DNA of 6,124 nucleotides from Myxococcota bacterium. Its GTDB lineage: Bacteria > Myxococcota > Polyangia > GCA-2747355 > JAKLHH01. Positions 1 through 4,967 of this stretch are shown piece after piece (within the stretch, counting starts at the first letter, position 1; each line of letters begins with the position of its first letter). The notes under the pieces are model-generated. The model saw only the letters and a list, made by a program, of their open reading frames with translations. It did not search any database and was not told where the DNA came from. Location: NCBI GenBank assembly GCA_022710245.1, contig JAKLHH010000496.1, positions 1 to 6,124 of the forward strand. The letters run 5' to 3'. The translations under genes and the position numbers were made by a program.

Positions 1-963
1 CATGAACTGCAGGTTGCCCATCACGCTGGTGTTGATGTTGTTGAACTCGTGGGCCACCCCCGCGGCGAGCGTGCCCACGGCGGCGAGCTGCTGCGAGCGG
101 ATCAGCGCCTGCTCGGTCAGCTTGCGCTCGCTGATGTCGCGGATGGTGCCGACGATGTACTGCTCGCCGTCCCGGTGCCGGTAGAGGGACTTGCGGGTGA
201 GGATGGTGTGGGTCACCCCCTGCGCGTCGGTGAAGTTCTCCTCGCTCAGGTTGTCGCGCCCGGTCTGGAAGACGAGCTCGTCCTTCTCCCAGAAGAGGTC
301 GGCCTCCTGGCCTGGGAAGAAGTCGTGGTCGGTCTTGCCGAGGAGCGCCTCGCGCGAGTAGCCCATGAACTGGCAGTAGGCGTCGTTCAGGAAGGCCCAG
401 CGGTGGCGCCGGTCCTTGACGAAGAGCGGGTCGGCGATGGCGTTGATCAGCTTCTCCAGGTGGTCGCGGGCGTGGAAGGAGCCGTCCTCCTCGTCGGAGG
501 CCGGCTCTCCCTGCTCGCGGCTGGCCGCGCTGGCGATCACCGCGGTGAGCGCCGAGAGGAGCTCGAGGATGCCGCGCACGCGCGCCCGGGGGAGGCACGG
601 CACCTGCTCCAGCCCGGCGTGCGGGCTGCTGTCCGTCACCGGCGGGGGCGGGTCATCGTCGTAGCGGAAGAGCCCGAGGAGCAGCGTCCCCAGGTGCTCG
701 CCGTCGATGATCAGCGGCACCGCGGCGCTCCACAGCCCGTGCTCGCAGCGGGCGGTGACCACCCGCGGGTCGCGCTGAGAGGCGAGGCGCAGCGCCTCGC
801 GGTGGCAGCGCTGGGGGTCGACGGCGCCCGTCGCGCTGCCCTCTTGCCGCACGTCGATCAGCTGCACCGGGACGCCCGCCAGCCCGTGGTGCATGCCGAG
901 GAGGCGCTCCAGCGCGCCGATGTCGATGAGCTCCGAGAGCCGTGGACCGCGACCTGGTCTCAT
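1..963 (-). CDS. PocR-PAS sensor histidine kinase, N-terminal 321 residues (partial, runs off left edge)
   Basis: The frame read from the ATG at 963-961 stays open to the window edge. Residues about 10-145 look like a PocR ligand-sensing domain: an LSELIDIGALERLL start, Cys53 in QRCHREAL, Cys73 in ARCEHGL, then AVPLIIDGEHLGTLLLG. A Glu/Asp/Ser-rich linker (about 148-162) leads to a PAS domain (about 166-281) starting HLEKLINAIADPLFVKD and ending IVGTIRDISERK. A HisKA dimerisation helix follows, with GTLAAGVAHEFNN giving phospho-acceptor His305. The ATPase domain is off-window. No membrane segment or signal peptide is visible, so it is probably a cytoplasmic sensor that autophosphorylates and passes phosphate to an unseen response regulator or attached receiver. 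The ATG is the first in-frame start after the upstream stop at 1059-1057, but its Shine-Dalgarno is weak (GGGG at 969-972). It is transcribed divergently from ndk. The ligand is unknown; PocR domains are thought to bind small organic metabolites. Confidence 0.9.
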   Translation of the reverse strand, partial: MRPGRGPRLSELIDIGALERLLGMHHGLAGVPVQLIDVRQEGSATGAVDPQRCHREALRLASQRDPRVVTARCEHGLWSAAVPLIIDGEHLGTLLLGLFRYDDDPPPPVTDSSPHAGLEQVPCLPRARVRGILELLSALTAVIASAASREQGEPASDEEDGSFHARDHLEKLINAIADPLFVKDRRHRWAFLNDAYCQFMGYSREALLGKTDHDFFPGQEADLFWEKDELVFQTGRDNLSEENFTDAQGVTHTILTRKSLYRHRDGEQYIVGTIRDISERKLTEQALIRSQQLAAVGTLAAGVAHEFNNINTSVMGNLQFM

Positions 964-986
964 GAGGACCCCACACGCCAGAGCGG

Positions 987-995
987 ATTTTACCA
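987..995 (-). promoter_or_regulatory. Extended -10 promoter element for the sensor kinase
   Basis: Read on the minus strand this is TGGTAAAAT, that is TG-n-TAAAAT, five of six matches to TATAAT with the extended TG. It is the most AT-rich patch of the intergenic region. The hexamer 17 nt upstream (CTGGTG) is a poor -35, which an extended -10 can tolerate. Transcription would start near 980, giving a leader of only about 17 nt before the ATG at 963. Confidence 0.45.
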
Positions 996-1079
996 GGATC
1001 GGGACGGGGCACCAGTGGCGCGCGCCGCCATGACTCCGAGCATGAGGTGGCGCCGGTCAAGGGCAGGCGACTCGAGTGG

Positions 1080-1111
1080 CGCGGGCCTGGCGACGGCCGC
1101 GACGGCCCGCG
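1080..1111. repeat. 8-bp inverted repeat enclosing a tandem 9-mer
   Basis: CGCGGGCC at 1080-1087 is the exact reverse complement of GGCCCGCG at 1104-1111. Inside, GCGACGGCC occurs twice in tandem (1090-1098 and 1099-1107), the second copy overlapping the right arm. It could fold into a hairpin or bind a regulator, but very high GC makes chance dyads common. Confidence 0.4.
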
Positions 1112-1153
1112 AGCGGAGGTCCCCACGCGCCGCCGCTCGAACCACCCGAGCGA

Positions 1154-1182
1154 CCGACGGGGAGCGATCGCACCCGACGGGG
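1154..1182 (+). promoter_or_regulatory. Paired direct repeats just upstream of the putative ndk promoter
   Basis: CCGACGGGG occurs at 1154-1162 and again at 1174-1182, exactly 20 bp apart (about two helical turns), ending 1 bp before the candidate -35 hexamer. GAGCGA also recurs at 1148-1153, 1162-1167 and 1186-1191. The phasing on one DNA face and the position fit an activator site, but the regulator is unknown. Confidence 0.35.
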
Positions 1183-1183
1183 C

Positions 1184-1211
1184 TTGAGCGAGGGCGGCGC
1201 TGTGGTATGAA
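1184..1211 (+). promoter_or_regulatory. Candidate sigma70-type promoter for ndk-rlmN
   Basis: TTGAGC (1184-1189) and TATGAA (1206-1211) each match four of six consensus bases and are separated by 16 bp. The predicted start near 1218 would give a leader of about 79 nt. The short AT-containing patch at 1205-1212 stands out in this GC-rich stretch. Confidence 0.45.
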
Positions 1212-1222
1212 TGCGGCCCAGA

Positions 1223-1274
1223 CGACCTGAGCGGCGCCGCCCAGGTCGGGCGGTCGGGCGTAGCCGCCGCGACC
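1223..1274 (+). promoter_or_regulatory. Hairpin-rich ndk leader
   Basis: CGACCTG (1223-1229) pairs with CAGGTCG (1242-1248), with a self-complementary GCGGCGCCGC between them. A second stem forms from GGTCG (1252-1256) and CGACC (1270-1274), with GGC/GCC (1257-1259/1263-1265) inside. The octamer GGTCGGGC is tandemly repeated (1244-1251, 1252-1259). The stems leave the Shine-Dalgarno at 1285-1288 exposed. Neither has a U-tract, so this is not a classical intrinsic terminator. No known riboswitch is recognised. Confidence 0.4.
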
Positions 1275-1296
1275 AACAACCTACGGAGAGCCCGCC

Positions 1297-1725
1297 ATGA
1301 CCGAACGAACGCTGTCCCTGATCAAGCCCGACGCCGTGCGCAAGAACGCCATCGGCGCCATCATCGAGATGCTGGAGCGCGGTGGCCTGCGCGTGGTCGG
1401 CGCCCGCATGCTCCGCCTCAGCCGCGCCCAGGCCGAGGGCTTCTACGCCGTGCACCGCGAGCGCCCCTTCTTCAAGACGCTCTGCGAGTTCATGTCGTCG
1501 GGGCCGATCATGGCCATGGTCCTCGAGGGAGAGGGCGCGATCGCCCGCAACCGGGAGATCATGGGCGCCACCGACTCGGCCAAGGCGGCCGAGGGCACCA
1601 TCCGCAAGCGCTTCGGCAGCAACATCGAGCAGAACGCGGTGCACGGCTCGGACGCGCCGGAGACCGCGCGCACGGAGATCGCCTACTTCTTCGCGCCCTG
1701 CGAGCTGAACGGCCTCGGCTGGTGA
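1297..1725 (+). CDS. ndk: Nucleoside diphosphate kinase
   Basis: Ndk moves the gamma-phosphate of ATP to other nucleoside diphosphates by a phospho-histidine ping-pong mechanism, balancing (d)NTP pools in the cytoplasm. The 142-residue product has the usual length. It starts [14 protein letters not shown] with the nucleotide-site lysine Lys10. The family signature [10 protein letters not shown] contains catalytic His116, and [18 protein letters not shown] and EIAYFF are also typical. Nothing appears missing. The ATG is set by GGAG at 1285-1288, 8 nt upstream, and by the conserved N-terminus. It is the first gene of a likely ndk-rlmN unit, with rlmN beginning 13 bp after the stop. The leader contains stable stems and a candidate promoter. 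Confidence 0.98.
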   Translation: MTERTLSLIKPDAVRKNAIGAIIEMLERGGLRVVGARMLRLSRAQAEGFYAVHRERPFFKTLCEFMSSGPIMAMVLEGEGAIARNREIMGATDSAKAAEGTIRKRFGSNIEQNAVHGSDAPETARTEIAYFFAPCELNGLGW

Positions 1726-1738
1726 CGGCGGCCTCGCG

Positions 1739-2935
1739 ATGACCCGCGGTCCCGGCGGTGAGGGCCCGGCGCGCACGCCGCCGGCCAAGGTCGCCCTCCG
1801 CGGCCTCAGCCTCGGCGGCCTCGAGCGCTTCGTCCTCGGGCTCGGGCTCCCGCCCTTCCGCGCGCGGCAGCTCTTCAGCTGGATCCACGGCCAGGGGGTC
1901 ACCTCCTTCGAGCCGATGACCACGCTCTCGCGGGAGCTGCGCGGGCGGCTGGCGGAGGTGGCGAGCCTGGCGCCGCTCGAGGTCGACGCCGAGCTCGCCG
2001 CGCCCGACGGGACGCGCAAGCTGCGGCTGCGCTGCGCCGACGGCGCCGCCGTGGAGACGGTGCTGATCCCCGAGGAGGGCAAGCTGACCCAGTGCCTGAG
2101 CACGCAGGTCGGCTGCGGGCTCGGCTGTCGCTTCTGCGCCACCGCGGGGATGGGGCTCGCGCGCAGCCTCGACGCGGGTGAGATCGTCGACCAGGTCTAC
2201 AGGGCGCGGGCGCTGCTGGCGGGCGGGGCGGGCGACCCGACGAAGCGTGAGGAGGAGGAGGGGGAGGGGGAGGCCGCCGGGCCCCCGCGCATCTCCAACC
2301 TGGTCTTCATGGGGATGGGCGAGCCGCTCCTCAACCTCGAGGCGGTCCTCGAGGCGGTGGAGCTCCTCTGCTGCGATCTCGGCGCCAACTTCTCCCCGCG
2401 CCGCATCACCGTCTCCACCGCCGGCGTGGTCCCCGGGATCGAGGAGCTCGGCCGTCGCAACCGGCAGCTCGGGCTCGCCGTGTCGCTCAACGCCACCACC
2501 GACGAGCTGCGCGGCCAGCTGATGCCGGTCAACAAGCGCTGGCCCCTGCCGGTGCTGATGGAGGCGCTGCGCGCGTACCCGCTCCCGCGGCGGCGGCGCA
2601 TCACCTTCGAGTACGTGCTCCTCGCCGGGCTCAACGACACGCCCGCCGACGCGCGGCGGCTGCCGCGCCTGCTCGACCGCATCCCCTGCAAGGTGAACCT
2701 GATCCCCTTCAACCCAGGCCACGGGCTCGGGGCGGCCCGGGAGCCAGCCGCGGTCCTGGCCGGTCCGCTCCTGCGCCCCGACGACGAGGCCGTGGAGGCC
2801 TTCGCCGAGCGGCTCCGCGACAAGGACCTCCCCACCTACGTCCGCCGCAGCCGTGGCCAGGAGATCGCCGCCGCCTGCGGACAGCTGGCGGCGCCGCGGC
2901 CGCCTCGCGCTCCCGCGGACGCTGACTCCCATTGA
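1739..2935 (+). CDS. rlmN: 23S rRNA (adenine-2503-C2)-methyltransferase, radical SAM
   Basis: RlmN uses radical SAM chemistry and a methyl-cysteine intermediate to methylate C2 of A2503 in 23S rRNA and, in studied bacteria, A37 of some tRNAs. The N-terminal part (about 18-90) has LPPFRARQLFSWIH. The cluster motif CGLGCRFC supplies Cys126, Cys130 and Cys133 for the [4Fe-4S] centre, preceded by TQCLSTQVG. FMGMGEPLLN (190-199) is the SAM-contact motif, with VSLNATTDELR and LIPFNP further on. Cys380 in GQEIAAACG fits the methyl-accepting C-terminal cysteine, so the enzyme looks intact. At 398 residues it is slightly long because of an acidic insert (about 164-183) and an extra stretch near 329-347. 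No clear Shine-Dalgarno precedes the ATG; the 13-bp gap after ndk suggests shared transcription and perhaps coupled translation. Confidence 0.97.
   Translation: MTRGPGGEGPARTPPAKVALRGLSLGGLERFVLGLGLPPFRARQLFSWIHGQGVTSFEPMTTLSRELRGRLAEVASLAPLEVDAELAAPDGTRKLRLRCADGAAVETVLIPEEGKLTQCLSTQVGCGLGCRFCATAGMGLARSLDAGEIVDQVYRARALLAGGAGDPTKREEEEGEGEAAGPPRISNLVFMGMGEPLLNLEAVLEAVELLCCDLGANFSPRRITVSTAGVVPGIEELGRRNRQLGLAVSLNATTDELRGQLMPVNKRWPLPVLMEALRAYPLPRRRRITFEYVLLAGLNDTPADARRLPRLLDRIPCKVNLIPFNPGHGLGAAREPAAVLAGPLLRPDDEAVEAFAERLRDKDLPTYVRRSRGQEIAAACGQLAAPRPPRAPADADSH
2249..2273 (+). repeat. Low-complexity purine tract inside rlmN
   Basis: A 25-nt run of only A and G, made of GGA units and two G5 runs, encodes the Glu/Gly part of the acidic insert between the iron-sulphur motif and GMGEPLLN of RlmN. 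The GG and G5 runs could support a G-quadruplex on the coding strand, and slippage here would vary the insert length. It is in frame in this copy. Confidence 0.7.
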
Positions 2936-2961
2936 AAGCGGAGGGCGGATCGCGCTAGATC
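2932..2961 (+). promoter_or_regulatory. Candidate promoter for the PilZ gene
   Basis: TTGAAA (2932-2937, overlapping the rlmN stop) matches five of six -35 bases. TAGATC (2956-2961) lies 18 bp later as a weak -10. Transcription would begin near 2968, downstream of the GTG at 2966, which supports the later GTG start at 3005. The match is moderate only. Confidence 0.35.
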
Positions 2962-2994
2962 AGCGGTGCTGGTAGATCGCGTGTCCGGCGAGGC

Positions 2995-2998
2995 GAGG
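2995..2998 (+). promoter_or_regulatory. Ribosome binding site deciding the PilZ start
   Basis: GAGG sits 6 nt before GTG at 3005. The earlier in-frame GTGs at 2966 and 2981 lack a well-placed site; the GGAGGG at 2940-2945 is 20 nt from the first. This favours initiation at 3005. Confidence 0.5.
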
Positions 2999-3004
2999 TG
3001 TCGC

Positions 3005-3424
3005 GTGAAGAAGAAGCCTGATCGACGCAGAGCTCCCTCGGGTCCGATCCCCGTCGAGCGCCGCGAGCGGCGTGACCGGCGGCAGGCAGAGCGCGTGGTG
3101 GTCGACCTGCCCGTCGACTACCGCTGGGAGGGCACCTTCCTCTACGCGTACATCACCGACCTCAGCGCGCTCGGCCTCTTCGTCCGCTCGAACAGCCCCT
3201 ACGCGGTGGGGAGCCACATCACGCTCCGCTTCCAGCTCCCCGGCGAGGGCACGGTCGTCGACGCCGAGGGGGAGGTGATGTGGATCAGCCCGCTCAGGAT
3301 GGGGCACTTCGAGGCGCCGGAGCCCGGGATGGGCGTGCGGTTCATCGATCCGTCGCCGGGGCTGAAGGAGAAGCTCCTCGCCCTGGTGCAGCACATCGCC
3401 TACCTGGACAACAAGGAGGCCTGA
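3005..3424 (+). CDS. PilZ-domain protein, TIGR02266 (myxobacterial) type
   Basis: This 139-residue protein is a stand-alone PilZ domain, a cytoplasmic c-di-GMP receptor class that often tunes motility, polysaccharide or secretion machinery through protein contacts. A strongly basic N-terminal tail (residues 2-30, mostly Arg/Lys) ends in R26-QAE-R30, the RxxxR motif. The beta-barrel follows with D52-LSAL-G57, the [DN]xSxxG motif, so both c-di-GMP-binding motifs are intact. GLFVRSN, LPGEGTVVDAEGEVMWI and PGMGVRFIDPSP match the myxobacterial TIGR02266 subgroup. There is no attached output domain or membrane segment. The start could instead be GTG 2966 or 2981, adding 13 or 8 residues. It follows rlmN by about 70 bp, possibly with its own promoter, and precedes the cysteine-rich gene by 23 bp, so those two may be co-transcribed. 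Its partner is unknown. Confidence 0.9.
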   Translation: MKKKPDRRRAPSGPIPVERRERRDRRQAERVVVDLPVDYRWEGTFLYAYITDLSALGLFVRSNSPYAVGSHITLRFQLPGEGTVVDAEGEVMWISPLRMGHFEAPEPGMGVRFIDPSPGLKEKLLALVQHIAYLDNKEA

Positions 3425-3447
3425 GCCTCCGGGGTCTCGAGGAGCGC

Positions 3448-3942
3448 ATGCGCAGCTGTCTCACCATCCTGACCACCCTCACGCTCTCCATGGTCTTCAC
3501 GCTCGGCCCCTCGGGCTGCAGCGACGACGACGTGACGGCCTGCACCGAGGAGGGCGCCTCGGAGCCGAGCGGCCCCAAGTGCTGCGCGGGCGAGACCTGC
3601 GGCCGGGGCACGGAGGGGTGGACGCCACGCACGTGCAAGAAGGGCGTCTGGGTCTGCGATCACGCCGTCCCCGAGGACGCCTGCGCCTCCCCGCAGTATG
3701 CCTGCACGCCGATCGACTTCTGCGGCAAGGTCGGCATCGGCTCCGAGGAGCCCGACCCGGCGCCGGACCTCTGCTGCGTCGGCGGCTGCACCGGGACGAA
3801 GACGGTCCACCGCGTCTGCAAGACCGGCACGCAGTGGGAGTGCCCCGGTGAGGCGGTCTCCATCTCGGCGTGCAAGGACTACAAGAACGCGTGCGGGGGC
3901 GTGCTGGCGAAGTACCGGGCGGGCGGGTTCAAGCTCCCCTGA
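3448..3942 (+). CDS. Cysteine-rich exported protein or lipoprotein with two 7-Cys internal repeats
   Basis: Not a family I can name. The 164-residue product begins MRSCLTILTTLTLSMVF, a typical export signal, and reaches Gly-Cys24 in GPSGC. That is a possible but imperfect lipobox, since Pro replaces the usual Leu at -3. From Cys24 on there are 17 cysteines in 141 residues. Two segments align as a duplication: Cys45-Cys86 and Cys109-Cys149. Each reads CC, C, C-K-x-G...C, AC, x(5)-AC, that is seven cysteines in matching order, joined by a linker with Cys92. Such density suggests disulfide bonds outside the cytoplasm; metal binding is an alternative. The C-x(2)-G-x-W-x-C block resembles segments of the VWA protein starting at 4968. 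AGGAG lies just 3 nt before the ATG, unusually close, but the signal peptide supports this start. It lies 23 bp after the PilZ gene and ends 24 bp from a convergent gene. Confidence 0.85.
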   Translation: MRSCLTILTTLTLSMVFTLGPSGCSDDDVTACTEEGASEPSGPKCCAGETCGRGTEGWTPRTCKKGVWVCDHAVPEDACASPQYACTPIDFCGKVGIGSEEPDPAPDLCCVGGCTGTKTVHRVCKTGTQWECPGEAVSISACKDYKNACGGVLAKYRAGGFKLP

Positions 3943-3966
3943 ACCACTCGCTGTCGCAGACTCTCT

Positions 3967-4644
3967 CTAGCGCTGCTTGGCGCCCGACTTGCCCGCGGTC
4001 GGCGAGGAGAACGCGTTGCTGGTCGCGTCCCACGTGTAGCGGGAGGTCTCGCCGCCCTCGTCCTTGGTCTCCACGATCGCGGCGTCGCCCTCGCGCTTGA
4101 CCGACATCATCGAGAACGGATCGCCGCCCTCGCCCCCGGCCTCCTTGCGCCAGCACCTGGTGGAGAACTCGCCGACCACCGAGAGCGCCTCGGCCCGGTA
4201 GCGGAAGGCGAGGATGCCGCAGACCGAGCGGTGGTAGACGAGGGTCTCGATCGGCATCAGGAAGGCCTTCTTCCCGTCGGGCAGCAGCGGCGCCGGCCGG
4301 AAGTCGCCGACCCAGGTCAGGTCCGTCTGGCCGAGCACCTTGCCAGCCAGCGGCGCGCGCGCCAGCACCTGGTGATCGCCGCGCACCACCGCGACCTGGT
4401 AGCGCTTGCCGCCCTGATGGATCGCGACGAGCGCCTCCACACCGGGGCGCGGGTCGAGGTCGTCGACCAGGGGGTGGTTGGCGAGCGCGAAGCCGGGGCC
4501 CATCGCCTTCTGCACGAAGGCGAGGTCCACGCGCGGCGGGGGCGGCGCAGGCTCGGACGGCGGGTCGTCGGTCTTGGGCTTCGTCTTCTCCTCGGGGCAG
4601 GCGGCGAGCAGCACGAGCGGCAACAGCCAGGCGATCCTCGACAT
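3967..4644 (-). CDS. Predicted lipoprotein of unknown function
   Basis: I do not recognise the family. The 225-residue product has a textbook lipoprotein signal, MSRIAWLLPLVLLAAC, with lipobox LAAC and lipidated Cys16. A charged, Pro-rich tether (17-38) leads to a globular part (about 39-213). VDDLDPRPGVEALVAIHQGG followed by YQVAVVRG resembles an FG-GAP/VCBS-like calcium-loop beta unit, but only one such unit is visible, so a propeller is not established. Cys142 and Cys164 are the only other cysteines and could form a disulfide. The last ten residues are basic. The start is decided by AAGGAG seven nt upstream (4652-4657); an in-frame ATG at 4668 would put eight residues before the signal and lacks a site. 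The gene is convergent with the cysteine-rich gene and divergent from the VWA gene. No +2 Asp retention signal is present, so the outer membrane is the likelier location. Confidence 0.88.
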   Translation of the reverse strand: MSRIAWLLPLVLLAACPEEKTKPKTDDPPSEPAPPPPRVDLAFVQKAMGPGFALANHPLVDDLDPRPGVEALVAIHQGGKRYQVAVVRGDHQVLARAPLAGKVLGQTDLTWVGDFRPAPLLPDGKKAFLMPIETLVYHRSVCGILAFRYRAEALSVVGEFSTRCWRKEAGGEGGDPFSMMSVKREGDAAIVETKDEGGETSRYTWDATSNAFSSPTAGKSGAKQR

Positions 4645-4651
4645 GATCGGA

Positions 4652-4657
4652 CTCCTT
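4652..4657 (-). promoter_or_regulatory. Strong ribosome binding site fixing the lipoprotein start
   Basis: AAGGAG on the minus strand, 7 nt before ATG at 4644. It lies downstream of the alternative ATG at 4668, which it therefore excludes, and agrees with the signal peptide beginning MSRIAW. Confidence 0.8.
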
Positions 4658-4667
4658 GCTTGCCCCA

Positions 4668-4696
4668 CTCATAGACCACACAAGCCCGGTGAACAA
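4668..4696 (-). promoter_or_regulatory. Candidate promoter for the lipoprotein gene
   Basis: On the minus strand TTGTTC (4696-4691) and TATGAG (4673-4668) are separated by exactly 17 bp. The -35 matches three and the -10 four of six bases. The -10 surroundings, TGTGGTCTATGAG, resemble TGTGGTATGAA at the ndk promoter. The predicted leader is about 17 nt and contains the AAGGAG site. Confidence 0.4.
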
Positions 4697-4747
4697 GTAT
4701 CGCGCTCGTCGTGCGGCAGGCCCGGGCGCGCCCCGGCGACGTGTCTC

Positions 4748-4779
4748 CCAGCCCTGCAAACAGCCGTTTGCGCGGCTGG
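4748..4779 (+). repeat. 32-nt near-perfect hairpin in the intergenic region
   Basis: CCAGCC (4748-4753) pairs with GGCTGG (4774-4779), and GCAAAC (4756-4761) with GTTTGC (4766-4771), around an AGCC loop. Between the stems lie one C/C mismatch (4754/4773) and one T/G wobble (4755/4772). That gives 12 Watson-Crick pairs, one wobble and one mismatch. No T-run follows on either strand, so an intrinsic terminator is unlikely. The wobble pairs only in plus-strand RNA. It sits 52 bp upstream of the lipoprotein -35 and 188 bp before the VWA start. It may be an operator, a structured RNA or a dispersed repeat. Confidence 0.6.
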
Positions 4780-4780
4780 C

Positions 4781-4842
4781 GGGGTGGCCACCGAGAGGCT
4801 CGTCGGGTAGCCGGATTCCGGAGGCTCTTCGTGAGCCACCCC
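4781..4842. repeat. 8-bp long-range inverted repeat with nested dyads
   Basis: GGGGTGGC (4781-4788) is the exact reverse complement of GCCACCCC (4835-4842). Between them are the palindrome CCGGA-T-TCCGG (4811-4821), the hairpin GGCTC-TTCGT-GAGCC (4823-4837, competing with the outer stem) and a direct repeat GAGGCTC (4795-4801, 4821-4827). Together with the preceding hairpin this could be part of a structured RNA, though GC-rich DNA yields such pairings by chance. Confidence 0.35.
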
Positions 4843-4860
4843 ACACCGCTGCTGCGTCGC

Positions 4861-4873
4861 GCCACACTGTGGC
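4861..4873. promoter_or_regulatory. 13-bp palindrome, operator-like
   Basis: GCCACA-C-TGTGGC is a perfect dyad with 6-bp arms and one central base, the form expected for a dimeric regulator site. It lies 95 bp before the VWA start and about 25 bp upstream of the candidate VWA -35. The binding protein is unknown. Confidence 0.4.
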
Positions 4874-4898
4874 CAGATCTTACGGGCGGATCTTTGTG

Positions 4899-4928
4899 TA
4901 GACACCTGCCCCCAGGATCTGGCATACG
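4899..4928 (+). promoter_or_regulatory. Weak candidate promoter for the VWA/MopE gene
   Basis: TAGACA (4899-4904) matches five of six -35 bases. The hexamer 18 bp later, CATACG (4923-4928), matches only three of six -10 bases. The predicted leader would be about 33 nt and include the GGAGG site. An alternative sigma factor or an activator could explain the poor -10. Confidence 0.25.
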
Positions 4929-4956
4929 GCGTGCTGCGTAGCAGATGTAGGTGAAC

Positions 4957-4961
4957 GGAGG
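4957..4961 (+). promoter_or_regulatory. Ribosome binding site for the VWA/MopE gene
   Basis: GGAGG lies 6 nt before ATG at 4968. A second in-frame ATG at 4962 directly abuts the site and is too close to be used, which fixes the start at 4968. Confidence 0.8.
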
Positions 4962-4967
4962 ATGTCA

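Larger units (their letters stand above)
964..1296. other. Divergent intergenic region between the sensor kinase and ndk
   Basis: No convincing gene lies in these 333 bp. Open frames crossing it are GC-rich shadows of arginine/alanine/proline-rich composition. It holds an extended -10 element facing the kinase (987-995), an inverted repeat around a tandem 9-mer (1080-1111), paired 9-mers (1154-1182), a candidate ndk promoter (1184-1211), leader hairpins (1223-1274) and a GGAG ribosome binding site (1285-1288), 8 nt before the ndk ATG. Confidence 0.7.
4645..4967. other. Divergent intergenic region rich in dyads
   Basis: These 323 bp separate the lipoprotein gene from the VWA gene and hold no convincing coding frame. 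They carry a promoter and ribosome binding site for the lipoprotein (4652-4696), a GC dyad CCGGG/CCCGG (4722-4736), a 32-nt hairpin (4748-4779), a long-range 8-bp inverted repeat with smaller dyads inside (4781-4842), a 13-bp palindrome (4861-4873), three GATCT copies (4876-4880, 4889-4893, 4916-4920), a weak promoter and the VWA ribosome binding site (4957-4961). No tRNA or known riboswitch is seen. Confidence 0.7.

Noticed and set aside
49..1230. A 393-codon plus-strand open frame opposite the sensor kinase
   Set aside because: It is antisense to a clear PocR-PAS-HisKA reading frame and runs on into the intergenic region. Its Val/Glu/Ala/Arg-rich composition is typical of shadow frames in GC-rich DNA, and it has no recognisable motif.
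1057..2142. A 361-codon minus-strand open frame covering the ndk upstream region and ndk
   Set aside because: It overlaps ndk and the start of rlmN in antisense and has low-complexity Arg/Pro/Ser composition.
1559..2932. A 457-codon minus-strand open frame opposite ndk and rlmN
   Set aside because: It lies antisense to two firmly identified enzymes, is rich in Arg, Ala and Glu, and shows no domain or ribosome binding site.
2966..3004. GTG 2966 as the PilZ start
   Set aside because: Its only purine-rich site is 20 nt away, the candidate promoter would start transcription after it, and GTG 3005 has a well-placed GAGG.
3943..3966. A bidirectional terminator between the convergent genes
   Set aside because: The 24-bp gap contains no stable stem and no T-run; termination may rely on Rho or lie inside the genes.
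4748..4779. Reading the hairpin as an intrinsic terminator
   Set aside because: No T-tract follows the stem on either strand, and both neighbouring genes are transcribed away from it.
4700..4900. A tRNA or known riboswitch in the dyad-rich intergenic region
   Set aside because: No T-loop consensus, acceptor stem or known aptamer core could be found on either strand.
4656..4901. Small open frames within the 4645-4967 intergenic region
   Set aside because: They lack ribosome binding sites, overlap each other in several frames and show no protein features.
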